Of a stretch of 64,000 nucleotides of DNA, positions 31,878 to 40,679 are shown piece after piece. How positions within the stretch are numbered: the stretch's first letter is position 1; each line of letters starts with the position of its first letter. The translations under genes were made by a program, and so were the position numbers. Source of the stretch: Bordetella parapertussis (GTDB taxonomy: Bacteria > Pseudomonadota > Gammaproteobacteria > Burkholderiales > Burkholderiaceae_C). A model generated the notes under the pieces. That model saw only the letters and a program-made list of their open reading frames with translations. It made no database searches and had not been told where the DNA came from. The stretch is taken from contig CAMDKD010000001.1 of NCBI GenBank assembly GCA_945901125.1, positions 62,001 to 126,000 of the forward strand. Reading direction: 5' to 3'.

Positions 31878-33530
31878 CTACTCCCACTCTATCGTCGCCG
31901 GCGGTTTGCTGCTCACATCCATCACCACCCTGTTGATACCGCGCACTTCGTTGATGATGCGCCCCGATACTTTTTTGAGCAAACCATAGGGCAATTCAGC
32001 CCAATCTGCCGTCATAAAGTCGCTGGTGATGACTGCGCGCAAGGCCACCACGTAATCGTAGGTGCGGCCATCGCCCATGACACCGACAGACTTCACCGGC
32101 AGAAAAACAGCGAACGCCTGGCTGGTGGCTTCGTACCAATTGCGTGGCGCTTGCGTGCCGCCGAATGCCACGGCTGACACATCGCCAGTGAACGGCGTGT
32201 TTCGCAGTTCTTCTATGAAGATGGCATCTGCTCTGCGCAGCAAATCTGCATATTCAGATTTCACTTCGCCGAGTATGCGAACGCCCAAACCAGGCCCGGG
32301 AAACGGATGGCGGTACACCATGTCGTAAGGCAGTCCCAGTGCCACGCCGAGTTCGCGCACTTCGTCTTTGAACAAATCGCGCAGCGGCTCTAACAATTTC
32401 AAACCGAGTTGCTCAGGCAAACCACCGACGTTGTGGTGGCTTTTGATGGTGACAGCTTTTTTGCTTTTCGCGCCGCCGCTCTCAATCACGTCAGGGTAAA
32501 TCGTGCCTTGCGCCAAGTAGGTGGCGCCCTTGTGTCCGCCGTCCCCTGCTTTGAGTTTGGCCGCTTGCTCTTTGAACACAGTAACAAATTCAGCGCCAAT
32601 GATTTTGCGTTTGGCCTCGGGGTCGCTGACACCTGCGAGCTTGCCTAAAAACAATTCGCTGGCATCCACACGTATGACGCGCGCATGCAGTTGGCCTGCA
32701 AACATTTGCATGACCGCATCGCCTTCGTTCAGTCGCAATAAACCGTGATCGACAAACACGCAGGTCAGTTGATCGCCGATGGCGCGGTGTATCAAGGCCG
32801 CAGCCACCGATGAATCCACGCCGCCGGACAAGCCCAGAATCACTTCTTCATCGCCGACTTGTTGACGGATACGCGCCACGGCTTCATCCACATAACCGGT
32901 CATCACCCAATCGGCCTTGGTGTGGCAAATATCCAGCACAAAGCGATGCAGCATGGCTTTGCCTTGCACCGTGTGTGTCACTTCAGGGTGAAATTGAACA
33001 CCGTAAAAATGCCGCGCCTCGTCGGCGATCCCAGCGATTGGACAACTGTCGGTGCTGGCCATCAGTTTGAAGCCGGGCGGCAACTCTGTCACTTTGTCGC
33101 CGTGGCTCATCCACACTTTCAGCATGCCGTGGCCTTCAGGCGTGGTGAAGTCTGCAATGTCTTTGAGCAAAGCTGTGTGGCCGCGCGCGCGCACTTCGGC
33201 GTAGCCGAATTCACGCTGATGCCCGCTTTCCACTTTGCCGCCGAGTTGCTGCGCCATGGTTTGCATACCGTAGCAAATGCCAAGCACCGGAATGCCCAAC
33301 TCGAACACCAATGACGGCGCGCTGTCTGTGTCGTCTTCATAAACGCTTGCGTGGCTGCCGGACAAAATAATGCCTTTGAGCATGCCGTCAGCAGCGTAGT
33401 CACGCAGCCATTCGTTGGTCACATCGCAGGGATGGACTTCGCAATACACATGCGCTTCGCGCACTCGCCGCGCGATCAGTTGCGTGACTTGCGAGCCGAA
33501 ATCAAGAATCAGGATTTTGTGGTGTGCCAT
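31878..33530 (-). CDS. guaA: GMP synthase (glutamine-hydrolysing)
   Basis: A 550-residue enzyme that aminates XMP to GMP. The glutamine amidotransferase domain (1-205) has the nucleophile Cys in GICYGMQ and the His-Glu pair in HPEVTH. The ATP-pyrophosphatase domain has GLSGGVDSS, and the C-terminal dimerisation part ends in EWE. It lies 38 bp after guaB on the same strand, so they form an operon. The last codons serve as the integration site of the island, yet the C-terminus reads as complete. It is slightly longer than the common 525 residues. Confidence 0.96.
   Translation of the reverse strand: MAHHKILILDFGSQVTQLIARRVREAHVYCEVHPCDVTNEWLRDYAADGMLKGIILSGSHASVYEDDTDSAPSLVFELGIPVLGICYGMQTMAQQLGGKVESGHQREFGYAEVRARGHTALLKDIADFTTPEGHGMLKVWMSHGDKVTELPPGFKLMASTDSCPIAGIADEARHFYGVQFHPEVTHTVQGKAMLHRFVLDICHTKADWVMTGYVDEAVARIRQQVGDEEVILGLSGGVDSSVAAALIHRAIGDQLTCVFVDHGLLRLNEGDAVMQMFAGQLHARVIRVDASELFLGKLAGVSDPEAKRKIIGAEFVTVFKEQAAKLKAGDGGHKGATYLAQGTIYPDVIESGGAKSKKAVTIKSHHNVGGLPEQLGLKLLEPLRDLFKDEVRELGVALGLPYDMVYRHPFPGPGLGVRILGEVKSEYADLLRRADAIFIEELRNTPFTGDVSAVAFGGTQAPRNWYEATSQAFAVFLPVKSVGVMGDGRTYDYVVALRAVITSDFMTADWAELPYGLLKKVSGRIINEVRGINRVVMDVSSKPPATIEWE
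31882..31889. other. Right attachment-site core inside guaA
   Basis: TCCCACTC is the reverse complement of the final Glu-Trp-Glu codons of guaA and matches the left core at 24298. Insertion keeps the guaA reading frame intact, as is usual for islands in gene 3' ends. Confidence 0.6.
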
Positions 33531-33568
33531 GGAAGTTCTGAAATGCAGACAGTCATGTCAAAGGGAAG

Positions 33569-35038
33569 TCAGTCCGCGCGGTAATTCGGCGCTTCCTTGG
33601 TGATTTGCACATCGTGCACATGGCTTTCGCGCATGCCAGCTGCTGAAATTTCAACAAACTCGGCGCGGTTGCGCATGTCGTCAATGCTGGCACAGCCGCA
33701 GTAACCCATGGCGGCGCGCACGCCACCGGCCATCTGATAAACGATGCTGACCATCGAGCCTTTGTAGGGCACGCGACCTTCAATGCCTTCTGGCACTAGT
33801 TTGTCGGCATTCGGGTTGCCCGTGGTAGCCTCTTGAAAATAGCGGTCGGCGCTACCCTGCTGCATCGCACCTATGCTGCCCATGCCGCGATAGCTTTTGT
33901 AGCTTCGACCCTGGTACAAAATGATTTCACCCGGCGCTTCTTCGGTACCGGCGAACATGCCACCCATCATGATGCTCGATGCCCCTGCTGCAATCGCTTT
34001 GGCGATGTCGCCGCTGTAGCGAATGCCGCCGTCGGCAATCAGCGGCACACCGCTGCCGTGCAAAGCCATGGCCACGTTATCAATCGCGGTGATTTGCGGC
34101 ACGCCGACACCGGCGACGATGCGCGTGGTGCAAATCGAGCCCGGGCCGATACCGACCTTGACCGCATCCGCACCGGCTTCAGCCAATGCCAACGCAGCCG
34201 CACCCGTGGCGATATTGCCACCGACCACATCGATGTCCGGGTAGTTTTGTTTGACCCAGCGGACCCGTTCGATCACACCGTGGCTGTGACCATGCGCGGT
34301 ATCCACAACGATGGCGTCAACCCCGGCGCGAACCAGGGCTTCCACGCGCTCTTCGGTGCCCGGGCCTACACCCACAGCCGCACCTACGCGCAAACGCCCT
34401 GCGCTATCGCGCGCTGCATTTGGGAAACTGGTTTGCTTGGTGATGTCTTTGACGGTGATCAGGCCTTTGAGCTCGAAAGCTTCGTTGATCACCAGCAGGC
34501 GCTCCAACTTGTGTTTGTTCAACAGCGCTTTGGCTTGTTCGGGCGTGGTGCCTTCAGGCACGGTGATGAGCCTCTCGCGCGGCGTCATGATGTCTTTGAT
34601 TTGCAAGTCGTAGCGCGACTCAAAACGCAAATCGCGGTTGGTGACGATGCCGACCACTTTGCCCGCGTCGCACACCGGGAAACCGGAAATGCCGAGTTCG
34701 TCCGACAAGGCCATGACCTGGCGCACCGTATGCTGCGGCGTGATGATGACAGGATCAAGCACCACACCGCTCTCATAGCGCTTGACTTTGGCCACTTCGG
34801 CGGCCTGCTCAAGTGCTGTCAGGTTTTTGTGGACGATGCCCATGCCTCCCTCTTGGGCGATGGCAATTGCCAAACGGGCTTCTGTGACCGTGTCCATGGC
34901 GGCGGACACCAGCGGCAGATTCAGCGAAATGCGGCGTGAGAACTGAGTGGAAAGGCGGGTGTCCTTGGGCAGGACCTGGGAGTATGCGGGGACCAGCAAC
35001 ACATCGTCGAAGGTCAGCGCTTTGCCGAGAAGGCGCAT
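33569..35038 (-). CDS. guaB: IMP dehydrogenase
   Basis: A 489-residue enzyme that oxidises IMP to XMP, the first step towards GMP. The catalytic Cys lies in GPGSICTTRI, the two CBS domains span about residues 90-210 and the flap lies near GRSYKSYRGMGS. I set the start at ATG 35038 (MRLLGKALTFDDVLLVPAYS), the family N-terminus; the frame stays open for 61 more codons upstream but that stretch is not conserved in look. It is upstream of guaA in the same operon. Confidence 0.96.
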   Translation of the reverse strand: MRLLGKALTFDDVLLVPAYSQVLPKDTRLSTQFSRRISLNLPLVSAAMDTVTEARLAIAIAQEGGMGIVHKNLTALEQAAEVAKVKRYESGVVLDPVIITPQHTVRQVMALSDELGISGFPVCDAGKVVGIVTNRDLRFESRYDLQIKDIMTPRERLITVPEGTTPEQAKALLNKHKLERLLVINEAFELKGLITVKDITKQTSFPNAARDSAGRLRVGAAVGVGPGTEERVEALVRAGVDAIVVDTAHGHSHGVIERVRWVKQNYPDIDVVGGNIATGAAALALAEAGADAVKVGIGPGSICTTRIVAGVGVPQITAIDNVAMALHGSGVPLIADGGIRYSGDIAKAIAAGASSIMMGGMFAGTEEAPGEIILYQGRSYKSYRGMGSIGAMQQGSADRYFQEATTGNPNADKLVPEGIEGRVPYKGSMVSIVYQMAGGVRAAMGYCGCASIDDMRNRAEFVEISAAGMRESHVHDVQITKEAPNYRAD

Positions 35039-35141
35039 AAGGTAGATCTCCAAAAAATAGATTCTACCGATCCTGTAGTCATCACATTTTAAAAATGCTC
35101 CAGCGCAAGCGCAATGAATAGAAAAGCATGCGGTTTTGTGC

Positions 35142-35474
35142 TCAATAACCGGGTTTGGCGCCTGCTCTGCGTTTGGCAAACAAACCGGCGGTTTTGGCGC
35201 CCTGCTTTTGAAAACGTTCACGACGCGCCACTTTGGGGTCGACGCGCAAAGGCCTGAGTACTTCTAGACGGTCACCGTCTTTCAGTACATGCAAAGGTTC
35301 AACCGGTTTACCCCAGACCGCGGTTTGCCAATCCAGGCTTGACTGCGCCGCAAACGGTTCAGACTGTGCGCATAAAAATTCCAATGCAGCTTCGACTGTG
35401 GCCTTGTCGTCTGTCTGCCATTCGTGCAAGTCAAGTTGTCTGGCAGCCAAGGAAATCGCTATCTGTATTTTCAT
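35142..35474 (-). CDS. rnfH: RnfH family ubiquitin-like protein
   Basis: A 110-residue protein starting MKIQIAISLAARQ. The first ~90 residues have the small beta-grasp layout of the RnfH (UPF0125) family, with LKDGDRLEVLRPLRVDPKVARRER at the end, followed by a basic tail. The function is not well defined; it accompanies ratA in most betaproteobacteria. Its ATG overlaps the ratA stop (ATGA), so the two are coupled. Longer in-frame readings to 35639 overlap ratA and are rejected. Confidence 0.85.
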   Translation of the reverse strand: MKIQIAISLAARQLDLHEWQTDDKATVEAALEFLCAQSEPFAAQSSLDWQTAVWGKPVEPLHVLKDGDRLEVLRPLRVDPKVARRERFQKQGAKTAGLFAKRRAGAKPGY

Positions 35475-35905
35475 CGCTGGTACACCGCTTCCGCACGTTT
35501 GATAAAGGCATCGACCAGGGTGGAAGCGATTTTGTCGAACACCGGTCCAACGATGGCGCCGAACATGGAATCGAAGCTGTAAGAGAGTTTCAGCTCGACG
35601 CGGCAGGCTTGCTCTTCGCCCACAGGGATAAAGTCCCACACGCCAGAAAGATGTTTGAAAGGCCCGTCGATCAAATCGAGTTTGACTTGTCGCCCGTCAA
35701 TATGCGTGTTGGCAGTGGTGAAACTTTTGTGCAAACCGCCGAACGCCATGCCTATGCGCGCTGTCATGCCGTCGTCTGTGGTGGTGAGAATATCGGCCTT
35801 GTCGCACCAAGGCAGAAACTGCGGGTACGAGGGCACATCGACGATCAAATCGAACATTTCCCGGGCGCTGAACCAGATCAATACAGACTTCTCAACGGTT
35901 TTCAT
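35471..35905 (-). CDS. ratA: RatA/COQ10-family SRPBCC protein
   Basis: A 144-residue START-like (SRPBCC) domain. Its first half shows the COQ10/RatA pattern (KSVLIWFSAREMFDLIVDVPSYPQFLPWC) and it ends in VDAFIKRAEAVYQ. Family members bind a lipid such as ubiquinone; E. coli RatA was reported to block ribosome subunit joining, so its true role is debated. The start is ATG 35905. Divergent smpB lies 70 bp away, the standard ratA-smpB arrangement. Confidence 0.87.
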   Translation of the reverse strand: MKTVEKSVLIWFSAREMFDLIVDVPSYPQFLPWCDKADILTTTDDGMTARIGMAFGGLHKSFTTANTHIDGRQVKLDLIDGPFKHLSGVWDFIPVGEEQACRVELKLSYSFDSMFGAIVGPVFDKIASTLVDAFIKRAEAVYQR

Positions 35906-35975
35906 AGAATGCAGTTCATGCCACACTGGCGTTGCGGGCGATTGTAAAGACCCCGTTGTATCCAATTTCCCTCTT

Positions 35976-36449
35976 ATGGCCAGCAAAACTGCACCCCAAA
36001 CCCGTATCGCGGACAACAAAAAAGCCGCCTTCAACTACTTTTTCGAGGAACGCCTGGAAGCAGGCATGGTCTTGGAAGGGTGGGAAGTCAAAGCTGCGCG
36101 CGAGGGAAAAGTGCAGTTGACCGACGGCTACGTGGTGATTCGCAGCGGCGAGATGTACGTCATCGGTTGTCAAATCAACCCCTTGAAAACCGCGTCCACC
36201 CACGTGAACCCGGACGCCATACGCTCGCGCAAATTGCTGCTTCACAAAGAAGAAATCCGGCGCTTGATCGGCAAGGTCGAGCAAAAAGGCTATACGCTGG
36301 TGCCGCTGAATTTGCATTGGAAGAACGGACGCATCAAATGTGAAATCGCACTGGCAAAGGGCAAGGCCGAACACGATAAGCGCGACACCATCAAGGACCG
36401 TGAAGGCAAGCGCGAAGTCGAACGCGCCATGAAACAACGCACCCGCTGA
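35976..36449 (+). CDS. smpB: SsrA-binding protein SmpB
   Basis: A 157-residue SmpB with the core FEAGMVLEGWEVKAAREGK-like block (EAGMVLEGWEVKA), HVNPDAIRSRKLLLHKEEI and the basic tail ending AMKQRTR. It carries tmRNA into stalled ribosomes for trans-translation. The start is ATG 35976 (MASKTAPQTRIADNKKAAFNY); the upstream in-frame reading overlaps ratA. No tmRNA gene was recognised in this window. Confidence 0.96.
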   Translation: MASKTAPQTRIADNKKAAFNYFFEERLEAGMVLEGWEVKAAREGKVQLTDGYVVIRSGEMYVIGCQINPLKTASTHVNPDAIRSRKLLLHKEEIRRLIGKVEQKGYTLVPLNLHWKNGRIKCEIALAKGKAEHDKRDTIKDREGKREVERAMKQRTR

Positions 36450-36455
36450 AGCCGC

Positions 36456-37133
36456 TCAATCCACCCAGGACGCGCGCCCTGCCTGCATCATCAAACGCCG
36501 CTCGCAGCGCTTGGACAAAGCCTGGTCATGAGTGACAAGCACCAGCGTGGTACCCAATTCTCTGTTTAACTCAAGCATCAACTGCATGATGGTCTCGCCG
36601 GTGGCGTGGTCCAGGCTGCCGGTGGGCTCGTCTGCCAAAAGCACTTGCGGCTTGACCACAAAAGCGCGCGCCAGTGCCACGCGCTGCTGCTCGCCGCCAC
36701 TCATCACCTTGGGGTAATGGTTTAAACGCTCCGCCAGTCCGACACGCACCAAGATGTCTTTGGCCACGGGTTTGGGGTCGGGATGAGCAGCAAGCTCCAA
36801 GGGCAGCATGACGTTTTCAAGCGCAGTCAAGGCCGACAGCAATTGAAAGCTTTGAAACACAAAGCCTATGTGTTGAGACCGTAAACCAGCCCTGTCGTCT
36901 TCGTTCAAGGCAAACATATCCTGGCCGGCCAGATGCACCGTTCCTTGCGTCGGCGTGTCCAGTCCGGCAATGATGGCCAGCAAAGTGCTTTTGCCCGAGC
37001 CTGAAGCGCCGACGATGGCCACAGTTTGCTGAGGATCTAACTCGAAATCGATATCGCGGAGAATGTCCAAGGTACCGGTGGCATCGGTGACCGATTTGTA
37101 CAAATGAGAGACAGCAATCAGTGGTGAGGACAT
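36456..37133 (-). CDS. ybbA: ABC transporter ATPase, YbbA/LolD-like
   Basis: A 225-residue ABC ATPase of the LolD/MacB class: Walker A GASGSGKST, signature MSGGEQQRVALARA, Walker B VLLADEPTGSLDH. Its neighbour is tesA, as in the classical ybbA-tesA pair. The partner permease (YbbP-type) is not adjacent here, so the complex must be completed from elsewhere. Its ATG lies only 3 bp from the divergent tesA start. Confidence 0.85.
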   Translation of the reverse strand: MSSPLIAVSHLYKSVTDATGTLDILRDIDFELDPQQTVAIVGASGSGKSTLLAIIAGLDTPTQGTVHLAGQDMFALNEDDRAGLRSQHIGFVFQSFQLLSALTALENVMLPLELAAHPDPKPVAKDILVRVGLAERLNHYPKVMSGGEQQRVALARAFVVKPQVLLADEPTGSLDHATGETIMQLMLELNRELGTTLVLVTHDQALSKRCERRLMMQAGRASWVD

Positions 37134-37136
37134 TCA

Positions 37137-37784
37137 GTGAGATCCGTGTTGAGACGCAGAGACTTTAACTTGCAAGCCTTAAGCCTGTGCGCTTCGGGTC
37201 TATCGCCCGCCGTGCTGCGGGCCGCAGAACGAAAAACCATGTTGATCGTCGGCGACTCTTTGAGCGCCGAATACGGCATCGCTCGCGGCAGCGGTTGGGT
37301 GGCCTTGCTGGCCGCTCAACTTGCCAAAGATAAACCGCAATGGCAGGTGGTCAATGCCAGCATCAGCGGCGACACCACTGCCGGCGGACTGGCTCGCCTA
37401 CCGGCTTTGCTGCAACAACACCAGCCGTCACTGGTGGTCATTGAACTCGGCGGCAATGATGCGTTGCGCGGTTTTTCATTGAAGATGACTGAGGGCAATT
37501 TGACAGGCATGATCACTGCCTGTCAGAAAATCAAAGCTTCAGTTTTGTTAATCGGTATGCAGGTGCCGCCCAATTACGGCGAGGGTTATGCCAAGGATTT
37601 CAGCCGTATGTTTCAAACCATCAGTCAAAAACAAAAGACATTGCTGGTGCCTTTTTTGCTCAAAGGCATTGCCGATGCAGCAGACCCGACAGCCTTGTTT
37701 CAAGCGGACCGCATACACCCCAAGGCCGAAGCGCATCCGCTGATACTGGCGAATGTCTGGCCTGTGTTGAAGAAGATGCTCTGA
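37137..37784 (+). CDS. tesA: Arylesterase/acyl-CoA thioesterase I-like (GDSL)
   Basis: A 215-residue SGNH hydrolase: GDSLSAEYG with the catalytic Ser, SGDTTAGG, GGNDALRG and D-x-x-H in DRIHPKAE. It matches TesA, a periplasmic thioesterase/protease I/lysophospholipase. The start is GTG 37137 with GAGG 7 bp upstream, inside the ybbA 5' end. The N-terminus contains LRRRDFNLQAL, which fits a twin-arginine motif, and a hydrophobic stretch ending at ~residue 30. The stop overlaps the mnmH start (TGATG). Confidence 0.87.
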   Translation: MRSVLRRRDFNLQALSLCASGLSPAVLRAAERKTMLIVGDSLSAEYGIARGSGWVALLAAQLAKDKPQWQVVNASISGDTTAGGLARLPALLQQHQPSLVVIELGGNDALRGFSLKMTEGNLTGMITACQKIKASVLLIGMQVPPNYGEGYAKDFSRMFQTISQKQKTLLVPFLLKGIADAADPTALFQADRIHPKAEAHPLILANVWPVLKKML

Positions 37785-38863
37785 TGGCAGCTCGCCCTAT
37801 CACTGCCCTTCAAGCCATAGAGCGCATGGCCTTGCCATCTGAGAATGGCGGATTCAGTTGCATCATCGACGCGCGCACAGAGGACGAGTTTGCGCTGGAC
37901 CATTTGCCCGGCGCTTTGAACTGGCCCTCGTTGACGAATGAAGAACGGATTCGTGTCGGCACCTTGTACAAACAAGTCAGTCCGTTTGAAGCCAACAAAG
38001 TCGGTGCCTCTTTGGTGGCCGCCAATATTTCGCGCCACATAGACCGCCATGTCATGCCTTTGAGCAAAGAATGGCAACCGCTTATTTACTGCTGGCGCGG
38101 CGGCAAACGCAGCGGCTCGCTGGCGCTGGTGCTGGGTCAGATTGGCTTTAGGGTCTGGTTGATTGAAGGCGGCTACAAAGCATTTCGCGCTGAAATGATC
38201 CAAGACATTGCGCGACTGTCTCCTTTGCTTCATTTCCAAGTCATCACCGGCCCTACAGGCTCAGGCAAAACACGTTTACTTCAAGCGCTTTCCCATTCAG
38301 GGGCTCAGGTACTCGATTTGGAAGATCTGGCGAAGCACCGCAGTTCGGTGCTGGGGCGTATTCCGGGGCAGCCGCAGCCCAGTCAAAAGCATTTCGATAC
38401 GCTGGTGTGGGACAAATTACGCAGTTTTGACCCGCAGCGCACCGTGTTCGTCGAGGCCGAAAGCAAGAAAGTCGGTAATCTGGCGGTGCCTCAGTCTTTG
38501 ATGGATGTGATGCGGCAAAGCCCGTGTATCGATCTGCAACTGAGTGACGATGAACGCGTGAAATTGCTGCTAGACGACTACGCTTTTTTCGCAGATGACC
38601 TTGGTTTGTTCAGCGAGCGGCTGTCGATGTTGACCGAATTGAAAGGGAAAAACGTGGTGAACGCATGGCAGCAACAGTTGGTTAGCGGAGAGGTAGAGCA
38701 AGTGGTGCGAGACTTGTTGATAAACCATTACGACCCGACTTATGCCAAATCTGTAGCCCGCAATTTTGTGCGTTACCCGCAAGCTACGGCAGCACCGTTG
38801 GCAGACAGACATGCGGCTTCCATGCAAGCCTTGGCAGAAAAGCTCGCGGCGCAATTCGAATAA
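37784..38863 (+). CDS. mnmH: tRNA 2-selenouridine synthase
   Basis: A 359-residue protein (SelU/YbbB). An N-terminal rhodanese domain holds the active Cys in IYCWRGGKRSGS (about residue 103), followed by a P-loop domain (TGPTGSGKT, about residue 157). It replaces the sulfur of 2-thiouridine at the wobble base with selenium, via a geranylated intermediate. Selenophosphate from SelD is required, so the cell should use selenium. The ATG overlaps the tesA stop, so the two are co-translated. It converges on metC. Confidence 0.93.
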   Translation: MAARPITALQAIERMALPSENGGFSCIIDARTEDEFALDHLPGALNWPSLTNEERIRVGTLYKQVSPFEANKVGASLVAANISRHIDRHVMPLSKEWQPLIYCWRGGKRSGSLALVLGQIGFRVWLIEGGYKAFRAEMIQDIARLSPLLHFQVITGPTGSGKTRLLQALSHSGAQVLDLEDLAKHRSSVLGRIPGQPQPSQKHFDTLVWDKLRSFDPQRTVFVEAESKKVGNLAVPQSLMDVMRQSPCIDLQLSDDERVKLLLDDYAFFADDLGLFSERLSMLTELKGKNVVNAWQQQLVSGEVEQVVRDLLINHYDPTYAKSVARNFVRYPQATAAPLADRHAASMQALAEKLAAQFE

Positions 38864-38903
38864 AAAAACGCTGTCTGAAAGAATTCAGTTGATAGCCGCT
38901 GAG

Positions 38904-40136
38904 TCAGCCCATGGAGGACAAGGCTTGCGACAGGTCTGCGATCAAGTCTTCAGCCGATTCAAGTCCGATAGCGAGGCGCACAAAGCCGGCTTGCAGCAGT
39001 TCAGCAGGCGCGTACTGGCGCATTTTTTTCAAATCGTAGGGAACCACCAGACTGACAGGCCCGGCCCAGCTAAAGCCCAGCTTGAACAGCTTGAGTGAGT
39101 TGCAAAAGCGGTCTATCTGCGCCTGACTGAACCCGGGATCAAAACGCAGACTCAGCAAGCTGGCCGCTGCCCCGCCACTGTGCACCTCAGCGTCAGCAGC
39201 GACACCACCGGCACACAAATCCCGCCAATGCGCATGACCTGGCGAAGCAACAATCGCAGGGTGCAAAACTTGGGCAAAAGCGGTCTGTTGTAAACACCAT
39301 CCGGCCAGTTTGCGGCATGTCTCATCTTGCGTTTTGTAACGCAATCCTATGCTTGGCAAAGACCGCAACACCAGCTCTGCATCATTGCCGGCCACACCAA
39401 ATCCCAGGCGCATATGACTGAGCTTTAAACTGCGCGCCAATTCATCGCTGCAAGTGGTGACGCTGCCCATCAGTACATCGCCGCCGCCACTGGGGTATTT
39501 GGTCAGAGCATGCACGCAAACATCGACGCCGAGCCGGCTACCGGCCATCTGAGGCAATAAATCAAAGGGCTGGAATGCCACACCGGCACCCCAGGTGTTG
39601 TCCAAGGCTGTGAGCACTTGTTTGTCGCTGCAAAGCTTCACCAGTGCAGGCAAATCAGGAAATTCCAAAGTCACAGAGCCGGGCGCTTCCAGCCAGACCA
39701 GACGCGTGTCAGCTTGTAGGTTGTCGGCCAGCGACTGCGGTTCCATGGGGTCGTAATACCGGTGGCTGATGCCCCACTGCTGCAATTCACCTTCTGCCAG
39801 AGATTTCAAAGGTCCGTAAGCATTGTCCGGAATCAAAATACCGTCGCCGGTTTTCAGCAAAGCCAGATTCACCTGCGCCAAAGCCGCCAAACCGCTTGGC
39901 AGCAAGACGCAATGCTTTGCGCCTTCGAGTTGGCAAATTCTTTCTTCCAGCGTGAATGTCGTCGGCGTACCGTGCAAACCGTAGGTATAGCCGGTTTTGT
40001 CCAGCCAGTTGCGCTCGCGCATGGCTTTGACATTCGGAAAAAACACGGAAGACGCTTTATGGACGGCTATTTGCGGGGACGCGAAATCCCCAGGCGGCTG
40101 GTAATCGTGGTGTATGAGCGCGGTATCAGGCTTCAT
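38904..40136 (-). CDS. metC: Cystathionine beta-lyase
   Basis: A 410-residue PLP enzyme of the Cys/Met family. The PLP lysine is in HALTKYPSGGGDVLMG, with LDNTWGAG upstream and the substrate loop GLHGTPTTFTLEERICQLEGA. The spelling ALTKYPSGG rather than SATK... fits the MetC group. It splits cystathionine to homocysteine, pyruvate and ammonia. It lies 3 bp after the phosphoribosyltransferase gene, in an operon with purA and hisZ upstream. Confidence 0.87.
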   Translation of the reverse strand: MKPDTALIHHDYQPPGDFASPQIAVHKASSVFFPNVKAMRERNWLDKTGYTYGLHGTPTTFTLEERICQLEGAKHCVLLPSGLAALAQVNLALLKTGDGILIPDNAYGPLKSLAEGELQQWGISHRYYDPMEPQSLADNLQADTRLVWLEAPGSVTLEFPDLPALVKLCSDKQVLTALDNTWGAGVAFQPFDLLPQMAGSRLGVDVCVHALTKYPSGGGDVLMGSVTTCSDELARSLKLSHMRLGFGVAGNDAELVLRSLPSIGLRYKTQDETCRKLAGWCLQQTAFAQVLHPAIVASPGHAHWRDLCAGGVAADAEVHSGGAAASLLSLRFDPGFSQAQIDRFCNSLKLFKLGFSWAGPVSLVVPYDLKKMRQYAPAELLQAGFVRLAIGLESAEDLIADLSQALSSMG

Positions 40137-40139
40137 GCC

Positions 40140-40664
40140 TCAAACCCGCCATTTCTCCAGCAACTGCAAAGGACGCATGGTGTCGTAGGCCTCGAAAGGC
40201 TGGTGTATCCAAGGGTTGGTTGACAGGTATTCGACTGAAAAATCGGGGGTGAAAGCAGACACACCTTTGGTCCAGATGACTGCACTGCGCAACTCGGTGA
40301 TAGGTGCGTAATTGTTTTTCAACAAGTCCATCACAGCGCTCAAGGTATGGCCGGAATCGGCCAGGTCATCGACCAGCAGCACGCGCCCGGCAATTTCGCC
40401 CTGAGGTGTGGTGATGTACCTGGCTATGTCCAAATGGCCTTGCACGGTGCCGCCTTCGGAGCGGTAAGAACTGGTGGACATGATGGCCAGCGGTTTGTTA
40501 AATATGCGGGACAACACATCGCCGGGGCGCATACCGCCGCGAGCCAGACACAAAATAGTGTCGAACTCCCAGCCTGATTGGTGGATTTTGATGGCCAGTT
40601 TTTCGAGCAGGTTGTTGTACTCGTCGTAGGACACGTACAAATGTTTTCCATCTTCAGTCAGCAT
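40140..40664 (-). CDS. Purine phosphoribosyltransferase
   Basis: A 174-residue type I phosphoribosyltransferase. The PRPP-binding motif is VLLVDDLADSGHTL (about residue 103-116) and the N-terminal ILCLARGGMRPGDVLSR flexible region is present. This form is usually annotated hypoxanthine or xanthine-guanine phosphoribosyltransferase and salvages a purine base to the nucleotide. Its place next to purA supports a purine role. The base used is not readable. Confidence 0.85.
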   Translation of the reverse strand: MLTEDGKHLYVSYDEYNNLLEKLAIKIHQSGWEFDTILCLARGGMRPGDVLSRIFNKPLAIMSTSSYRSEGGTVQGHLDIARYITTPQGEIAGRVLLVDDLADSGHTLSAVMDLLKNNYAPITELRSAVIWTKGVSAFTPDFSVEYLSTNPWIHQPFEAYDTMRPLQLLEKWRV

Positions 40665-40679
40665 GGCAATGCTCGCAGT

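Larger units (their letters stand above)
24298..31889. mobile_element. AT-rich integrative element at the 3' end of guaA
   Basis: A block of about 7.6 kb, clearly more AT-rich than its surroundings, bounded by the 8-bp direct repeat TCCCACTC at 24298 and 31882; the second copy is the last codons of guaA. It encodes a full-length tyrosine integrase next to the guaA end, a short tyrosine recombinase, a HUH Rep protein and small proteins of unknown role, plus an acyltransferase cargo. Ten-base AAGTTTTGTG words recur near both ends (24370 and 31825). No conjugation, relaxosome or phage structural genes are seen. The 3' end of guaA is a known hotspot for genomic islands. The limits are inferred from the repeat, not proven. 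Confidence 0.75.

Noticed and set aside
24298..31889. Island as a prophage
   Set aside because: No capsid, terminase, portal, tail or lysis gene is present; only recombinases, a Rep and small proteins.
33833..34939. Long plus-strand open frame over guaB
   Set aside because: It is the antisense shadow of guaB; its protein has no domain and a strongly biased composition.
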